DNA of 30,246 nt, taken from JACVRM01 sp046262315. Its GTDB lineage: Bacteria; Actinomycetota; Thermoleophilia; Gaiellales; Gaiellaceae. Made by a program: the position numbers and the translations under genes. Below the pieces are notes generated by a model. It ran no database searches. It was not told where the DNA came from and was given only the letters and a program-made list of their open reading frames with translations. Position 1 is the first letter of the stretch. Each line of letters opens with the position of its first letter. Below are positions 14,125 to 22,004 of this stretch, piece by piece. The stretch covers positions 1-30,246 of the forward strand of contig JBHEMZ010000092.1 in NCBI GenBank assembly GCA_046262315.1. Reading direction: 5' to 3'.

Positions 14125-15473
14125 GCCGGCGGCAGGCCCCGCAGCGTCCGCCAGACGTCTGCCGCGATCTCGCCGCAGAGCTCCTCGCGAGTCCGCTGGC
14201 CGTCCACTCGCCGCACGCCCAGGCGGTCGCCCTCCTCGCGGTAGAGCCGCGCCTGCTCCTCGAGTTCCGCGGCCGTGTACTGCTCCGGCTTGCGCGCATA
14301 GGCGACCCTGCCCGGCACGTCGACGTGGTAGGCGCGCAGAGGCCGTGGGGATAGCCGCTCCATCAGACGGATCTGGCGGTCGAGCCGCCCACCCCCGCGG
14401 TAGCGGAAGCGCAGCACCGCGGCGGCGTCGAGCGTGTAGCGGTCGCAGACGACAGCGCGGCCGGCGCGGATGTGCGGCGCGGTCGCGCGCCGCTGTGCTC
14501 GTGCGTGCGCCAGCGCGACGACCGTCACCCACGCCTGGTTGATGAGCGGGCTGCGCGCACGCAGACGCGTCGCCGGCGTCTCCACGACGTCCGTGTACCA
14601 CTCGCTCTGCTCAGCCTGTGCCGCCGGAGCTTCGGCGCCGCGGATGCGCTCGGCCGCGTGCAGCGCGGTCTTCACCGGCCAGGCGATCCTGCCGAGGGCC
14701 GAGCCGGTCTCCCAGAGGGTCGTCCACTCGAGACGCGTCCACTCGAGTCGTGCGTCGTACCCGAGCCGCTCCAGCGCGTCGCGCAACGCTTCGGCCTGCG
14801 AGCTCTTCCCGGCGCCGTCGAGACCCGAGAAGCTGACGAGGAAGCCTCCGCGTCCTGGCGGCGGGCGCAGCACGTGGCGCCATGCCTGCGCTCGGGCCCG
14901 CCGCCCGCACATCCCGACCGCGGTGAACCGCTCCGCGAGCGCCTCCACGCGTCGCCGCACCGGCATGGCTGTACCCGCGGCGAACGCGGCGAACAGCCCT
15001 TCGAGACCGCGCTCGAGGCCCCAGCGGCCGGCGTGCCGCCTCGCCTTCTCCCAAACATCGCCTTGCTCGTCGGCTGCCGCCTGCACGCGGGCGCGCCGCT
15101 TGTCGTCGAGAAGTCCGTCGCCGCGGACGAGCCGGAGAGCGAGCATCAGCAGGAGATGGTGTGGCGCCGGTCGCGCCAGCCGGTCGAAGCCTTCGAGTGG
15201 CACCGCGTCGGAGAAGAGCGCGGCGGTCTCGTCTTCGGGAAGCTGCCAGTCGGAGACCGGGATCAAGTCGACGGCCTCGGCCACGCAGCCGCGAAAGCGA
15301 ACCCACTCGCCGCCGTTCCGGAGAAATCCCTCGCGGCGGAGCAACTCGCCGAAAGCCTCCTCCTCGGACGGGCGCACCACGAGGTCCAGGTCGCGGCCCT
15401 GCGGGGGCAGCGAGCCCGAGACGAGTGCGCGGTCACGCGCTTCTGCGTCGACCAGCCGGGCCACCTCGAGCAC
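14121..15473 (-). CDS. Fusion of Pol-beta-type nucleotidyltransferase-like domain and thymidylate-kinase-like P-loop kinase
   Basis: A 450-residue fusion. Residues 17-35 read VSGSLPPQGRDLDLVV, fitting the minimal nucleotidyltransferase pattern G-S-x6-D-x-D (Gly20-Ser21, Asp28, Asp30); a later third acidic residue may be the AVDLIP Asp. A helical region follows to about 200. The C-terminal half is a nucleoside-monophosphate-kinase fold: FSGLDGAGKSSQ (Lys223), VVCDRYTLDAA as the DR(Y/H) motif, then an Arg/Glu-rich lid-like tail. Both domains look intact. Such fusions occur in actinobacterial surface-glycan loci, but substrate is not established; it may phosphorylate or nucleotidylate a sugar or nucleoside. 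GTG at 15473 is the start, without a clear Shine-Dalgarno, 14 bases after the phosphoesterase gene. Its stop shares CTAG with the phosphotransferase. Confidence 0.78.
   Translation of the reverse strand: MLEVARLVDAEARDRALVSGSLPPQGRDLDLVVRPSEEEAFGELLRREGFLRNGGEWVRFRGCVAEAVDLIPVSDWQLPEDETAALFSDAVPLEGFDRLARPAPHHLLLMLALRLVRGDGLLDDKRRARVQAAADEQGDVWEKARRHAGRWGLERGLEGLFAAFAAGTAMPVRRRVEALAERFTAVGMCGRRARAQAWRHVLRPPPGRGGFLVSFSGLDGAGKSSQAEALRDALERLGYDARLEWTRLEWTTLWETGSALGRIAWPVKTALHAAERIRGAEAPAAQAEQSEWYTDVVETPATRLRARSPLINQAWVTVVALAHARAQRRATAPHIRAGRAVVCDRYTLDAAAVLRFRYRGGGRLDRQIRLMERLSPRPLRAYHVDVPGRVAYARKPEQYTAAELEEQARLYREEGDRLGVRRVDGQRTREELCGEIAADVWRTLRGLPPA
14722..14751. repeat. 15-bp tandem duplication inside the kinase domain
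   Basis: Two adjacent 15-base units, GTCCACTCGAGACGC and GTCCACTCGAGTCGT, differ at two or three end positions. They encode a five-residue duplication, Arg-Leu-Glu-Trp-Thr twice, at residues 242-251 of the minus-strand fusion protein, just after the P-loop helix. The frame is preserved, so the protein tolerates it. Confidence 0.7.
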
Positions 15474-15487
15474 GGGGCGACGCTAGC

Positions 15488-16894
15488 TCAGCGGCAGGAC
15501 GCCGAGCCCGAGTCGGCGGCCGTCCCGCCGGCGACAGGGACGAACCGCCAGTCGTAGCTTGTCGGCCTGAGGGTCAGCTTCAGGACGCCCCAGCTCGTGT
15601 TCAGCCGCACCTCGCTGTTCGCGGCAAACGTGTCGAATCCATGCAGCTCGCGCCCACCCGTTCCGACGATGAACTCCCTGATGCCGCGGAGCAGATCCAC
15701 CTGCCCGGCCGGGTTCTGCGGCGCGAAACGCTCGTAATGGTGCTCGTGCGCGTTGAGGATCACGTCGGCGCCTGCGGCGTACAGCGCGTCCCAGAACGGG
15801 CTGACGAGCGCCTGGTTGCCCTGGATACCGGATGCGAACCGGGGGTAGTGCCAGTAGGCGAGCGTGCACCGGTTCCGGTGGGCGGCGAGGTCTGCGGCGA
15901 GCCACTGACCCTGCGGCGAGGCTGGCCCGCATCCACCCACCGCCGCGCACTCCGACATGAGGGCGATGAGGTGCCAGGCGCCGATGTCGAAGCTGTACCA
16001 GCCCTTGCCCGGTTCGCCGGCGGCGGCGCCGAAATACGAGAAATACCCGCGGGCCCGGCCGGAGAAGTCGCACTCGAGGTCGTGGTTGCCCAGCGCCGGC
16101 CGGATAAGCGGTTTCACGCGGCCCCAGGTCGGGTCGAAGGCGGTCATGAACTTCTCGAGCTCGCCGCAGGGGTACTGGTTGTCGCCCATCGTCAGCACGG
16201 CTGCCAGCCCAGCGTTCACGAGCAAGTCGGAGGTGCGCCGCATGCCGCACTCCGTGTCGGTGCCGGCGCCGCCGTTGAACGACGGCGAGGCGGGGTCGCA
16301 GGCGATGTTCCCGGCTGCGGCGATGCTGGGTGGTGGAGGCTCCGTCGGCGGGGGCGGCTCCAGCTGGAGGACGAGCTGCGGCGCGCGAGCATTCGTCTCA
16401 CGGCTGGCGAGCACCATCGAACGGCGCGACGTGGTCGTGAGGGCGAGCGAGACGATGCGGCTCCGCACGAGACGCCCGGCGTTGACGGTCAGCCAGCCGC
16501 CGCGGGACGGCACGCGGACGCGGACCGCCGGCAAGCCGGTTCTCGCCGCCCGCGCGAATGTGACGGAGCGCTCGTTCCATCGTGCGGATGCCGGCCGGAC
16601 GGTCAGTATCCCACCGCCTCTCAGGACGAAGAGCCGTAGTTTCGCGCCCACGGTGCGGGTGCCGTTCGGGATTGTGAAGCGCAGGTACGACCGCAGCACG
16701 GGCGAGCCCGAGACGATCAGCGACCGCTCACGACCGTAGTTCGCGCGCGGAGCGGCCTTGCTGATCGTCGCGTCCGCGGCTGCTCGAACCGTGACGGTGG
16801 CGGACATCCCCACGGGACGCGCGGCCGCGGAGACGGAGCCGCCCAGGCACACAAGCGCTGCGACGATGGCCGCCGGTGCGAAGCGAGACCTCAC
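15488..16894 (-). CDS. Secreted metallophosphoesterase with N-terminal carbohydrate-binding (CBM96/DNRLRE-like) domain
   Basis: A 468-residue exported protein. After a signal peptide (APAAIVAALVCLGGSVSAAA), residues 31-178 resemble the CBM96/DNRLRE beta-sandwich (ATISKAAPRANYGRERSLIV, YLRFTIP, ARWNERSVTF). A proline linker (PPPPTEPPPP) joins it to a purple-acid-phosphatase-like catalytic domain: MGDNQY (237-241), LGNHD (268-272), WHYPRF with His349, and NAHEHHYERF with His383 and His385. The first metal motif reads AAAGNIACD, where these enzymes usually have GDIA, so the first Asp is Asn196; Asp200 follows closely. Cys pairs (CGPASPQ, CTLAYWH) suggest disulphides outside the cell. GTG at 16894 lies five bases before the upstream stop; the Shine-Dalgarno is unclear. 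It may remove phosphate from a cell-wall glycan or scavenge phosphate. Confidence 0.85.
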   Translation of the reverse strand: MRSRFAPAAIVAALVCLGGSVSAAARPVGMSATVTVRAAADATISKAAPRANYGRERSLIVSGSPVLRSYLRFTIPNGTRTVGAKLRLFVLRGGGILTVRPASARWNERSVTFARAARTGLPAVRVRVPSRGGWLTVNAGRLVRSRIVSLALTTTSRRSMVLASRETNARAPQLVLQLEPPPPTEPPPPSIAAAGNIACDPASPSFNGGAGTDTECGMRRTSDLLVNAGLAAVLTMGDNQYPCGELEKFMTAFDPTWGRVKPLIRPALGNHDLECDFSGRARGYFSYFGAAAGEPGKGWYSFDIGAWHLIALMSECAAVGGCGPASPQGQWLAADLAAHRNRCTLAYWHYPRFASGIQGNQALVSPFWDALYAAGADVILNAHEHHYERFAPQNPAGQVDLLRGIREFIVGTGGRELHGFDTFAANSEVRLNTSWGVLKLTLRPTSYDWRFVPVAGGTAADSGSASCR

Positions 16895-16898
16895 TCCC

Positions 16899-18842
16899 TC
16901 AGAGTAGACCCTGATCCGGCTCGGTGGTGTCGGGCCGCATGAGCCTCGCGTAGCGCGCGACGACGTTCGGTTGTACGTTCACTAGACCCCCCGAGCGGCC
17001 TCCTGCGGCGAGGAGCGATGCCAGCTCGTACAGGCTGGAGCCATGCTCGAGCAGCTCGCCGGGCAACAGGAAGAGCGGCGAGTCGATCGTGCTCGCGAGC
17101 CAGCCCGGCTCGCGCTTCCGCAGCAGCCGCCGCTCGGCACGGGCGACGTCCGCAGCGCTTCCGACCGTGTAGAACGGCGACCAGCCGTCCCAGTTGCCCG
17201 CCGTGAAGGGCAGGGCGACGAACCCGTTCTCGCGTAGCGCCGGACGCGCCTCCCCGAAGCTCGCCTTCGTCCACATGTACTCGAAGCCGGCGCCACGGAC
17301 CGCCGCGACGATCCGTCCGTCGAGCGGCCCCGGCCGGCGGTCGTCGAACGGGCGGTGCTCCTCGAAGAGGCCCTCGAGCCGCAGCCCCCGTACGGCTTCG
17401 CCCGCGAGGGCGCGCAGGTCGCGGCCGGACCTCGAGGGCGCACCCGTGAACGCGACTGCCTCCGGAGCTTCGTCGCGGGGCGTGAACCGTACGACTGGGC
17501 GCACGCCGCGGCGCTCGACGCGACGTGCGGCGTGGGGGACGAGGGGGGTGTCGAGCAGGGGCCACCAGCCGCGCACGGACGGTGCCTCGGCATGGGCTTC
17601 CGCGAGCTCGCTGGCGAGGCGGCCGTCGGGCAGCAGGGCCTCGGCGGCAACCCCGTACCCCGTGCTGCCGAGGAGCGGCTCGAGCAGGCCCAGCACCCCG
17701 CCGCGGTCCGGCGGCGTGGCGAGCAGCGCGAGTGTCGAGCGGTCGGCCGCGCGGATCGCCGGCAGGGTGAGAACTACGCCGGCACGCAGGCCCGTCGCCG
17801 CCACCAGGTCGATGATCCGCGGCAGGCAGTGCGTCTCGCGCACCATCCCGGCCCAGAAGAGGACGGTTCCGAGGACGCGCCTCTCTGCGAGCCACCTATG
17901 CAGGTCGTCGTCGGCCGGCTCCTCCGCCCGGACTTCGGGCAGGCGGCCGTCGCCGCCCGCGTCGAACGGCGGGTCGGGATCGAGCACCTGCAACCCGTGC
18001 CCGAGCTCTGCGAGCTCGAGGAAGTCGCGGTCGTCGTACTGGCGCCCCCACACGGGCTCTGCTGCGCGCCGGACAGTGGGCGCCGCCGCGCGAATCGCGT
18101 CCACCTGCGGCCGCCCGTACAGCGGAAGGAGCCGCAGCTGCCGCGCCCGGGGAAGCTGGGCGGCGACGAGTTCCGGGTCGCCTAGCAGCACGCCGCGCCC
18201 CCAGTCGGCCCACCGCTCGGCGAGCGTGGCGGTGAAGGAGGCGTAGGTCTCGCCGCCGGCGTCGCCGTCACGCAGCGCGAGCCACGGTGCCCGGTCGGCC
18301 GCGACGTAGAAGCCGCGGTGGGGCCGCTCGCCGAGCGGCTCGCCGCCGGCCTCCAGCCCGAGCACCGGGGGTCCCGTGAGAAATGCCGGGTAGAGGAAAG
18401 GCGCCGCCACGATTGCGTTCTCGCCCTGCGGCGCTGCGTCGACGACGAGCACCTCCCCGGGCAGCGGCTCGCCGAGCCGCGCGAACGCGGCTGCGTAGAG
18501 CGCGGCAGGCTCGTGCGAGCGGACGAGTTCCTCCACCCGCGCCTCCTTGAGCGCGGGCCAGAGCACATTCTCGGGATCGCCGAGCGCGACGACGCCGAAC
18601 CGGGCGGCCAGGCGCAGCGCGTGATCCGCGTGACGACCCCCTGCGACGAGGCTCCCGGCCGGCCAGCCGGGGCGCGCGTCCTCGGGCGGCCCACCGCCGA
18701 AGTGCCGACCCGCGCGGAGCTCGTCGTAGTAGAGCTCGAAGTCCCATCCCGCGCGCCCGGCGAGAGCAGCGAGCGTCGGCGCGACCGCCAACCGGGCCGG
18801 GTTGCGCGCCCACGCCAGATAGAGGAGGAGCGGCGGCCTCAT
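16899..18842 (-). CDS. Unrecognised 647-residue protein in the glycan locus
   Basis: I do not recognise this family. The 647-residue product has no signal peptide, no membrane helices and no Cys motifs, so it appears cytoplasmic. The N-terminal part (RPPLLLYLAWARNPARLAVA, FELYYDELRAGRHFGGG) looks like an alpha/beta domain, followed by VVALGDPENVLWPALKEARV. A middle stretch reads VLGTVLFWAGMVRETHCLPR, then IDLVAATGLRAGVVLTLPAI. The end (GAGFEYMWTKASFGEARPAL, FVALPFTAGNWDGWSPFYTV, SLYELASLLAAG) is reminiscent of barrel-type carbohydrate enzymes such as polysaccharide deacetylases, but NodB metal motifs are not evident. ATG at 18842 overlaps the stop of the GT4-methyltransferase gene as ATGA, so the two are translationally coupled and probably act together. 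Codon usage matches its neighbours. Confidence 0.85.
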   Translation of the reverse strand: MRPPLLLYLAWARNPARLAVAPTLAALAGRAGWDFELYYDELRAGRHFGGGPPEDARPGWPAGSLVAGGRHADHALRLAARFGVVALGDPENVLWPALKEARVEELVRSHEPAALYAAAFARLGEPLPGEVLVVDAAPQGENAIVAAPFLYPAFLTGPPVLGLEAGGEPLGERPHRGFYVAADRAPWLALRDGDAGGETYASFTATLAERWADWGRGVLLGDPELVAAQLPRARQLRLLPLYGRPQVDAIRAAAPTVRRAAEPVWGRQYDDRDFLELAELGHGLQVLDPDPPFDAGGDGRLPEVRAEEPADDDLHRWLAERRVLGTVLFWAGMVRETHCLPRIIDLVAATGLRAGVVLTLPAIRAADRSTLALLATPPDRGGVLGLLEPLLGSTGYGVAAEALLPDGRLASELAEAHAEAPSVRGWWPLLDTPLVPHAARRVERRGVRPVVRFTPRDEAPEAVAFTGAPSRSGRDLRALAGEAVRGLRLEGLFEEHRPFDDRRPGPLDGRIVAAVRGAGFEYMWTKASFGEARPALRENGFVALPFTAGNWDGWSPFYTVGSAADVARAERRLLRKREPGWLASTIDSPLFLLPGELLEHGSSLYELASLLAAGGRSGGLVNVQPNVVARYARLMRPDTTEPDQGLL

Positions 18843-20635
18843 TCCTTACGAGTCCACCACAGATGCCACTTCGCCGACCACGGTGGGCCGAAGCGCTGCT
18901 CGCGCTCGATGCGGAGGCCGGCCGCAGCCAGAGCCAGGCGTGCCTCGTCGGGGCCATGGTGCCGCACGACGCCGCGCCACTCGGGCAAGACGCCGCGGGC
19001 TCTCATGGTGAGCAGGAGGCGCTTCGGCTGCCAGTTCACATAGGCGGGATAGCCGAGCACCCACCACGGCGACGTGCTCGACGTGTCCACGACGACCTCG
19101 CCGCCCGAGCGGACGACTCGCGCCAGCTCGGCCAGCCCGCCGTGGAGATCCGGTAGGTGGGGCGTCAGGTCGAGCGCGATGACGGCATCCAGCTCGCCGT
19201 CTGCGAGCGGGAGCGAGCGTGCGTCCGCCTCGAGCGTGCTCAGACCCGGCCAGCGCCGTCGAGCTTCCTCGAGCATCTCCGGCGAGATGTCGACGAGAGT
19301 CATGTCGTGCCGGGAAGCGAGCGGGCCGGCGATACGTCCGTAGCCGCCGCCGACGTCCGCGATCCGAAGCCGTTGGGCCGAGGAGAAATGGCCGAGCACT
19401 GCCTCGCGCTTGCCCGCGTAGAGGCGGCGGAACGGGCCTCGCTCGTCGGGGCGGAAGTGCCTTCTGTAGCCGCGCCGGTAGATCTCGTCGGTGATGTGCT
19501 CGCCGCGGGCCACGCGCTCGTAGAGTTCCTCGATCCGTTCGACGACCCGGTCGACCGAAAAGTCCGCCGCACGCGCCTCCCCCGCCCTTGCGACCCGCTC
19601 GAGCTCGTCGGGCCGCGCCAGCACGACCCTGAGCTTCTCGGCGAGCGCCTGGGAGTCGCCGGGTGGGACGAGCCAGCCGCTCTCGCCGTCGCGCACGATC
19701 TCGGCGAGGCCGCCGGCGCGCGACGCGACGACAGGCCGGCCCAGTGCCATCGCCTCCACGCACACGTAGCCGAAGCTCTCCCAGAGCGACGGCACGACGA
19801 CGAGTTCCGCGCGCGCGACGATGGCCATGGTCTCGGGCCGCGGCAGCGCACCCAGTACGTGCACGCGGTCGCGTACGCGCTCGACCGCCGACCAGAACCG
19901 CCGCATGAGCTCCCCGCCCTCGTCGCCCGCATCGCGCCCGATGAAGAGGGCGTGGAGATTCTCGTGAGCCTCGAGCACGGCCGGCAACGCCGCCGCCAGG
20001 GTCTCGACTCCCTTGCGCCGTTCCATGCGACCGAAGAAGACGAGTGTGCGGGCCGGCAGCTCTCGGCCGGGCGGGTGTTCTGCGAACTCCCGCACCTCGT
20101 CGAGGTCCAGCGGGTTGGGGATGATCTCGACCCCGCGGAGATCCCAGTCGCCGCCCACCCGTTCTGCGATCGCCCGCGTCGGAGCAAACACCGCCGCGCT
20201 GTGGGAAGCCTGGTCCCGCTCCAACCGGCGGAGGAGCGCCGTCGCCGGGTCCGGTGGGCGACCGTTGAGCTCCTCCACGAGGTAGGTTGGCGTCGCGAGG
20301 CGGGTCACGATGGGGATGCGGCCAAAGCGAGCGAGCCACCACGCCTCGGCCTCCCACTCGGCGGCCTGGACGATCTCGGGCCGAAAGTGACGTGCCGCCG
20401 CCGCTTTCCGTCTGGCCGAGAGCAGCCGCTCGGCCCCCTGGCGGGGCAGCCAGCGGTGCCGCACGTGCACGACGCGCACGCCGGCGTCGTCCACGGGTTG
20501 GCCCTCGCCGCCGGTGACCACGCACACCGCGTGGCCCCGGCGGGCCAAGGCCCGGGCCGTAATCGCCGTGTTCGTGCCGATGCCGCCGGCGTTGTCCGGA
20601 GGCGGGTACTCCTGGGAGATCAGAACTACGCGCAC
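18839..20635 (-). CDS. GT4 glycosyltransferase fused to a SAM-dependent methyltransferase
   Basis: A 598-residue bifunctional protein heading the minus-strand unit. Residues 1-390 form a GT-B transferase: MRVVLISQEYPPPDNAGGIG, PIVTRLATPTYLVEELNG, LVFFGRMERRKGVETLAAAL, and SLWESFGYVCVEAMALGRPV with AGGLAEIVRDGESGWLVPPG. Residues about 423-598 form a class I methyltransferase: RIADVGGGYGRIAG (SAM loop), MTLVDISPEMLEEARRRW, LEADARSLPLADGELDAVIA and ELARVVRSGGEVVVDTSS. The likely role is to transfer a sugar and methylate it or the growing end, which in other glycans can cap the chain. The GTG at 20635 is used because homology starts there and the preceding ATG frame stops at once. The stop overlaps the next start. 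Confidence 0.9.
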   Translation of the reverse strand: MRVVLISQEYPPPDNAGGIGTNTAITARALARRGHAVCVVTGGEGQPVDDAGVRVVHVRHRWLPRQGAERLLSARRKAAAARHFRPEIVQAAEWEAEAWWLARFGRIPIVTRLATPTYLVEELNGRPPDPATALLRRLERDQASHSAAVFAPTRAIAERVGGDWDLRGVEIIPNPLDLDEVREFAEHPPGRELPARTLVFFGRMERRKGVETLAAALPAVLEAHENLHALFIGRDAGDEGGELMRRFWSAVERVRDRVHVLGALPRPETMAIVARAELVVVPSLWESFGYVCVEAMALGRPVVASRAGGLAEIVRDGESGWLVPPGDSQALAEKLRVVLARPDELERVARAGEARAADFSVDRVVERIEELYERVARGEHITDEIYRRGYRRHFRPDERGPFRRLYAGKREAVLGHFSSAQRLRIADVGGGYGRIAGPLASRHDMTLVDISPEMLEEARRRWPGLSTLEADARSLPLADGELDAVIALDLTPHLPDLHGGLAELARVVRSGGEVVVDTSSTSPWWVLGYPAYVNWQPKRLLLTMRARGVLPEWRGVVRHHGPDEARLALAAAGLRIEREQRFGPPWSAKWHLWWTRKE

Positions 20636-20656
20636 GCCATCGATGTTAGGGAGAGG

Positions 20657-20676
20657 GGCGGCGCCCCGGCGCCGCC
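20657..20676. repeat. Perfect GC inverted repeat in a divergent intergenic region
   Basis: GGCGGCGCC and its complement GGCGCCGCC flank a two-base centre, in the 91-base spacer between divergent starts at 20635 and 20727. With so short a loop it is better placed as a DNA operator or cruciform than as an RNA hairpin. No clear -10 boxes are visible around it; the GTG at 20700 would be an alternative start for the plus-strand gene. Confidence 0.45.
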
Positions 20677-20726
20677 GCGACTATGGTGGCTCTCGGAGCG
20701 TGAGTCCGAGGCCGATACTCCAGGCG

Positions 20727-22004
20727 ATGTCCGCTGAGACGCCAAGTACGTCCGCCGACCTTCCCCGTGTTTCGGTGATCGCGCCGGTGCGCAACCGAGT
20801 CGACTCGCTCCGCGCTTGCCTCCAGTCGCTCGAGCGCCTGCGCTACCCGGCCGAGCTGCTCGAGATCGTGGTCGTGGACGACGGGTCGACCGACGCGACG
20901 CCGGGCGTTGTCGCGGAGTCGCAGGGTTGCGTCGAGCTGTCGCTCGTACGCTTGCCTTCCCGCCGGGGACCGGCGGCTGCGCGCAACGCCGGCGCAGGCG
21001 AGGCGCGCGGCGAGATCCTGGCCTTCGTCGACAGCGACTGCCTCGTCGATCCGGACTGGCTCGCGGAGCTCGTGCCGGAGTTTCGCGACGCCGGGGTCGC
21101 CGCCGCCGGCGGTGCGGTTCTCCAGATTGACCATGGCGGTCGCCTCGATCGCTACGATGCGGTGCGTTCGCCCGCGTACCTGGGCGGCGAGCGGGCGCTC
21201 GTGCGTCCGGGGACGCGCGTGAGCTACCTCTCGGGCGCGAGCATGCTCGTCCGGCGCGCCGACTTCACCGCAGCAGGCGGCTTCGACACGACGTTGCGCG
21301 TCGGCGAGGACCTCGATCTCGTCTGGCGTCTCGCGGCGGCCGGCCGCCGAGTCGTCTACAACCCGCGCGGCCGGGTGCAACTCGACCACCGGGATACGCC
21401 GGTCGACTTCGTGCGGCGGCGCATGACCTACGCCGCTTCCGAGGTGCCGCTCCTCCGCCGGCACGGGCATCCCCGCCGCGTACTCGAGCTTCCGGTGCTG
21501 CCGGCCCTCGCTCTTGCGGGAGCCGCAGTGGCAGTGGCGGTGGGACGCGCCGAGCTTGCGCCGCTCGCGCTCGGTCCGCTGCTGCTCGACCTCGCCTTCG
21601 GCCGCGACGACGGGGAGTCCTCGACTGCGCGGCTGCGGGCGCACGGGCGGGATGCCGGCTCCTTCCTCTACCATGGCGCACGCGCGCTGAGCCGGTACTA
21701 CGCGGCGCCGGTGGCGGCCGGGACGCTCGCTCTCGAGCTCGCCGTTGCGGAGGCCGTCTGGGCGTGGCCAGTCCTGGCAGCCGCGCTCGCCGGCCCGACG
21801 CTCGCCGATTGGGTGCGGCTGCGGCCGCCGCTGAATCCCCTCTCGTTCGCGGCCATCGGGGTGCTGGACAACCTCTCGTACCACGGGGGGATCGTCGCCG
21901 CTTGCGCCCGGCAGCGCACCCTTCGGCCGCTCGCGTTACACGTCTCCGCCCGCGTGCGCCGGCGCGGCCTTCGGCTCGGGCCTGTGCCTACCCGCGTTGA
22001 ATGA
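20727..22004 (+). CDS. MftF-like GT2 glycosyltransferase with C-terminal membrane segments
   Basis: A 425-residue GT2 enzyme. The catalytic part has RVSVIAPVRNRVDSLRACL, VVVDDGSTDATP (Asp51-Asp52), GPAAARNAGAGEARGE and FVDSDCLVDPDWL (Asp102-Ser-Asp104), then SYLSGASMLVRRADFTAAGG and LRVGEDLDLVWRLAAAGRRV (Glu194-Asp195). LDHRDTPVDFVRRRMTYAAS, RRHG and the later LNPLSFAAIGVLDNLSYHGG match the arrangement of MftF, the mycofactocin glycosyltransferase, over its full catalytic and C-terminal length. The roughly 80-residue N-terminal extension of MftF is missing, and no mftA-E homologue is present in the window. Several hydrophobic helices occupy residues 255-400. The ATG at 20727 is preferred over a GTG at 20700. 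It likely elongates a lipid-linked or small glycan; substrate unknown. Confidence 0.85.
   Translation: MSAETPSTSADLPRVSVIAPVRNRVDSLRACLQSLERLRYPAELLEIVVVDDGSTDATPGVVAESQGCVELSLVRLPSRRGPAAARNAGAGEARGEILAFVDSDCLVDPDWLAELVPEFRDAGVAAAGGAVLQIDHGGRLDRYDAVRSPAYLGGERALVRPGTRVSYLSGASMLVRRADFTAAGGFDTTLRVGEDLDLVWRLAAAGRRVVYNPRGRVQLDHRDTPVDFVRRRMTYAASEVPLLRRHGHPRRVLELPVLPALALAGAAVAVAVGRAELAPLALGPLLLDLAFGRDDGESSTARLRAHGRDAGSFLYHGARALSRYYAAPVAAGTLALELAVAEAVWAWPVLAAALAGPTLADWVRLRPPLNPLSFAAIGVLDNLSYHGGIVAACARQRTLRPLALHVSARVRRRGLRLGPVPTRVE

Noticed and set aside
19157..20737. 526-codon plus-strand open frame opposite the GT4-methyltransferase
   Set aside because: Antisense shadow of a gene with clear motifs in both domains; the translated product is Arg/Ala/Gly-rich without recognisable domains.
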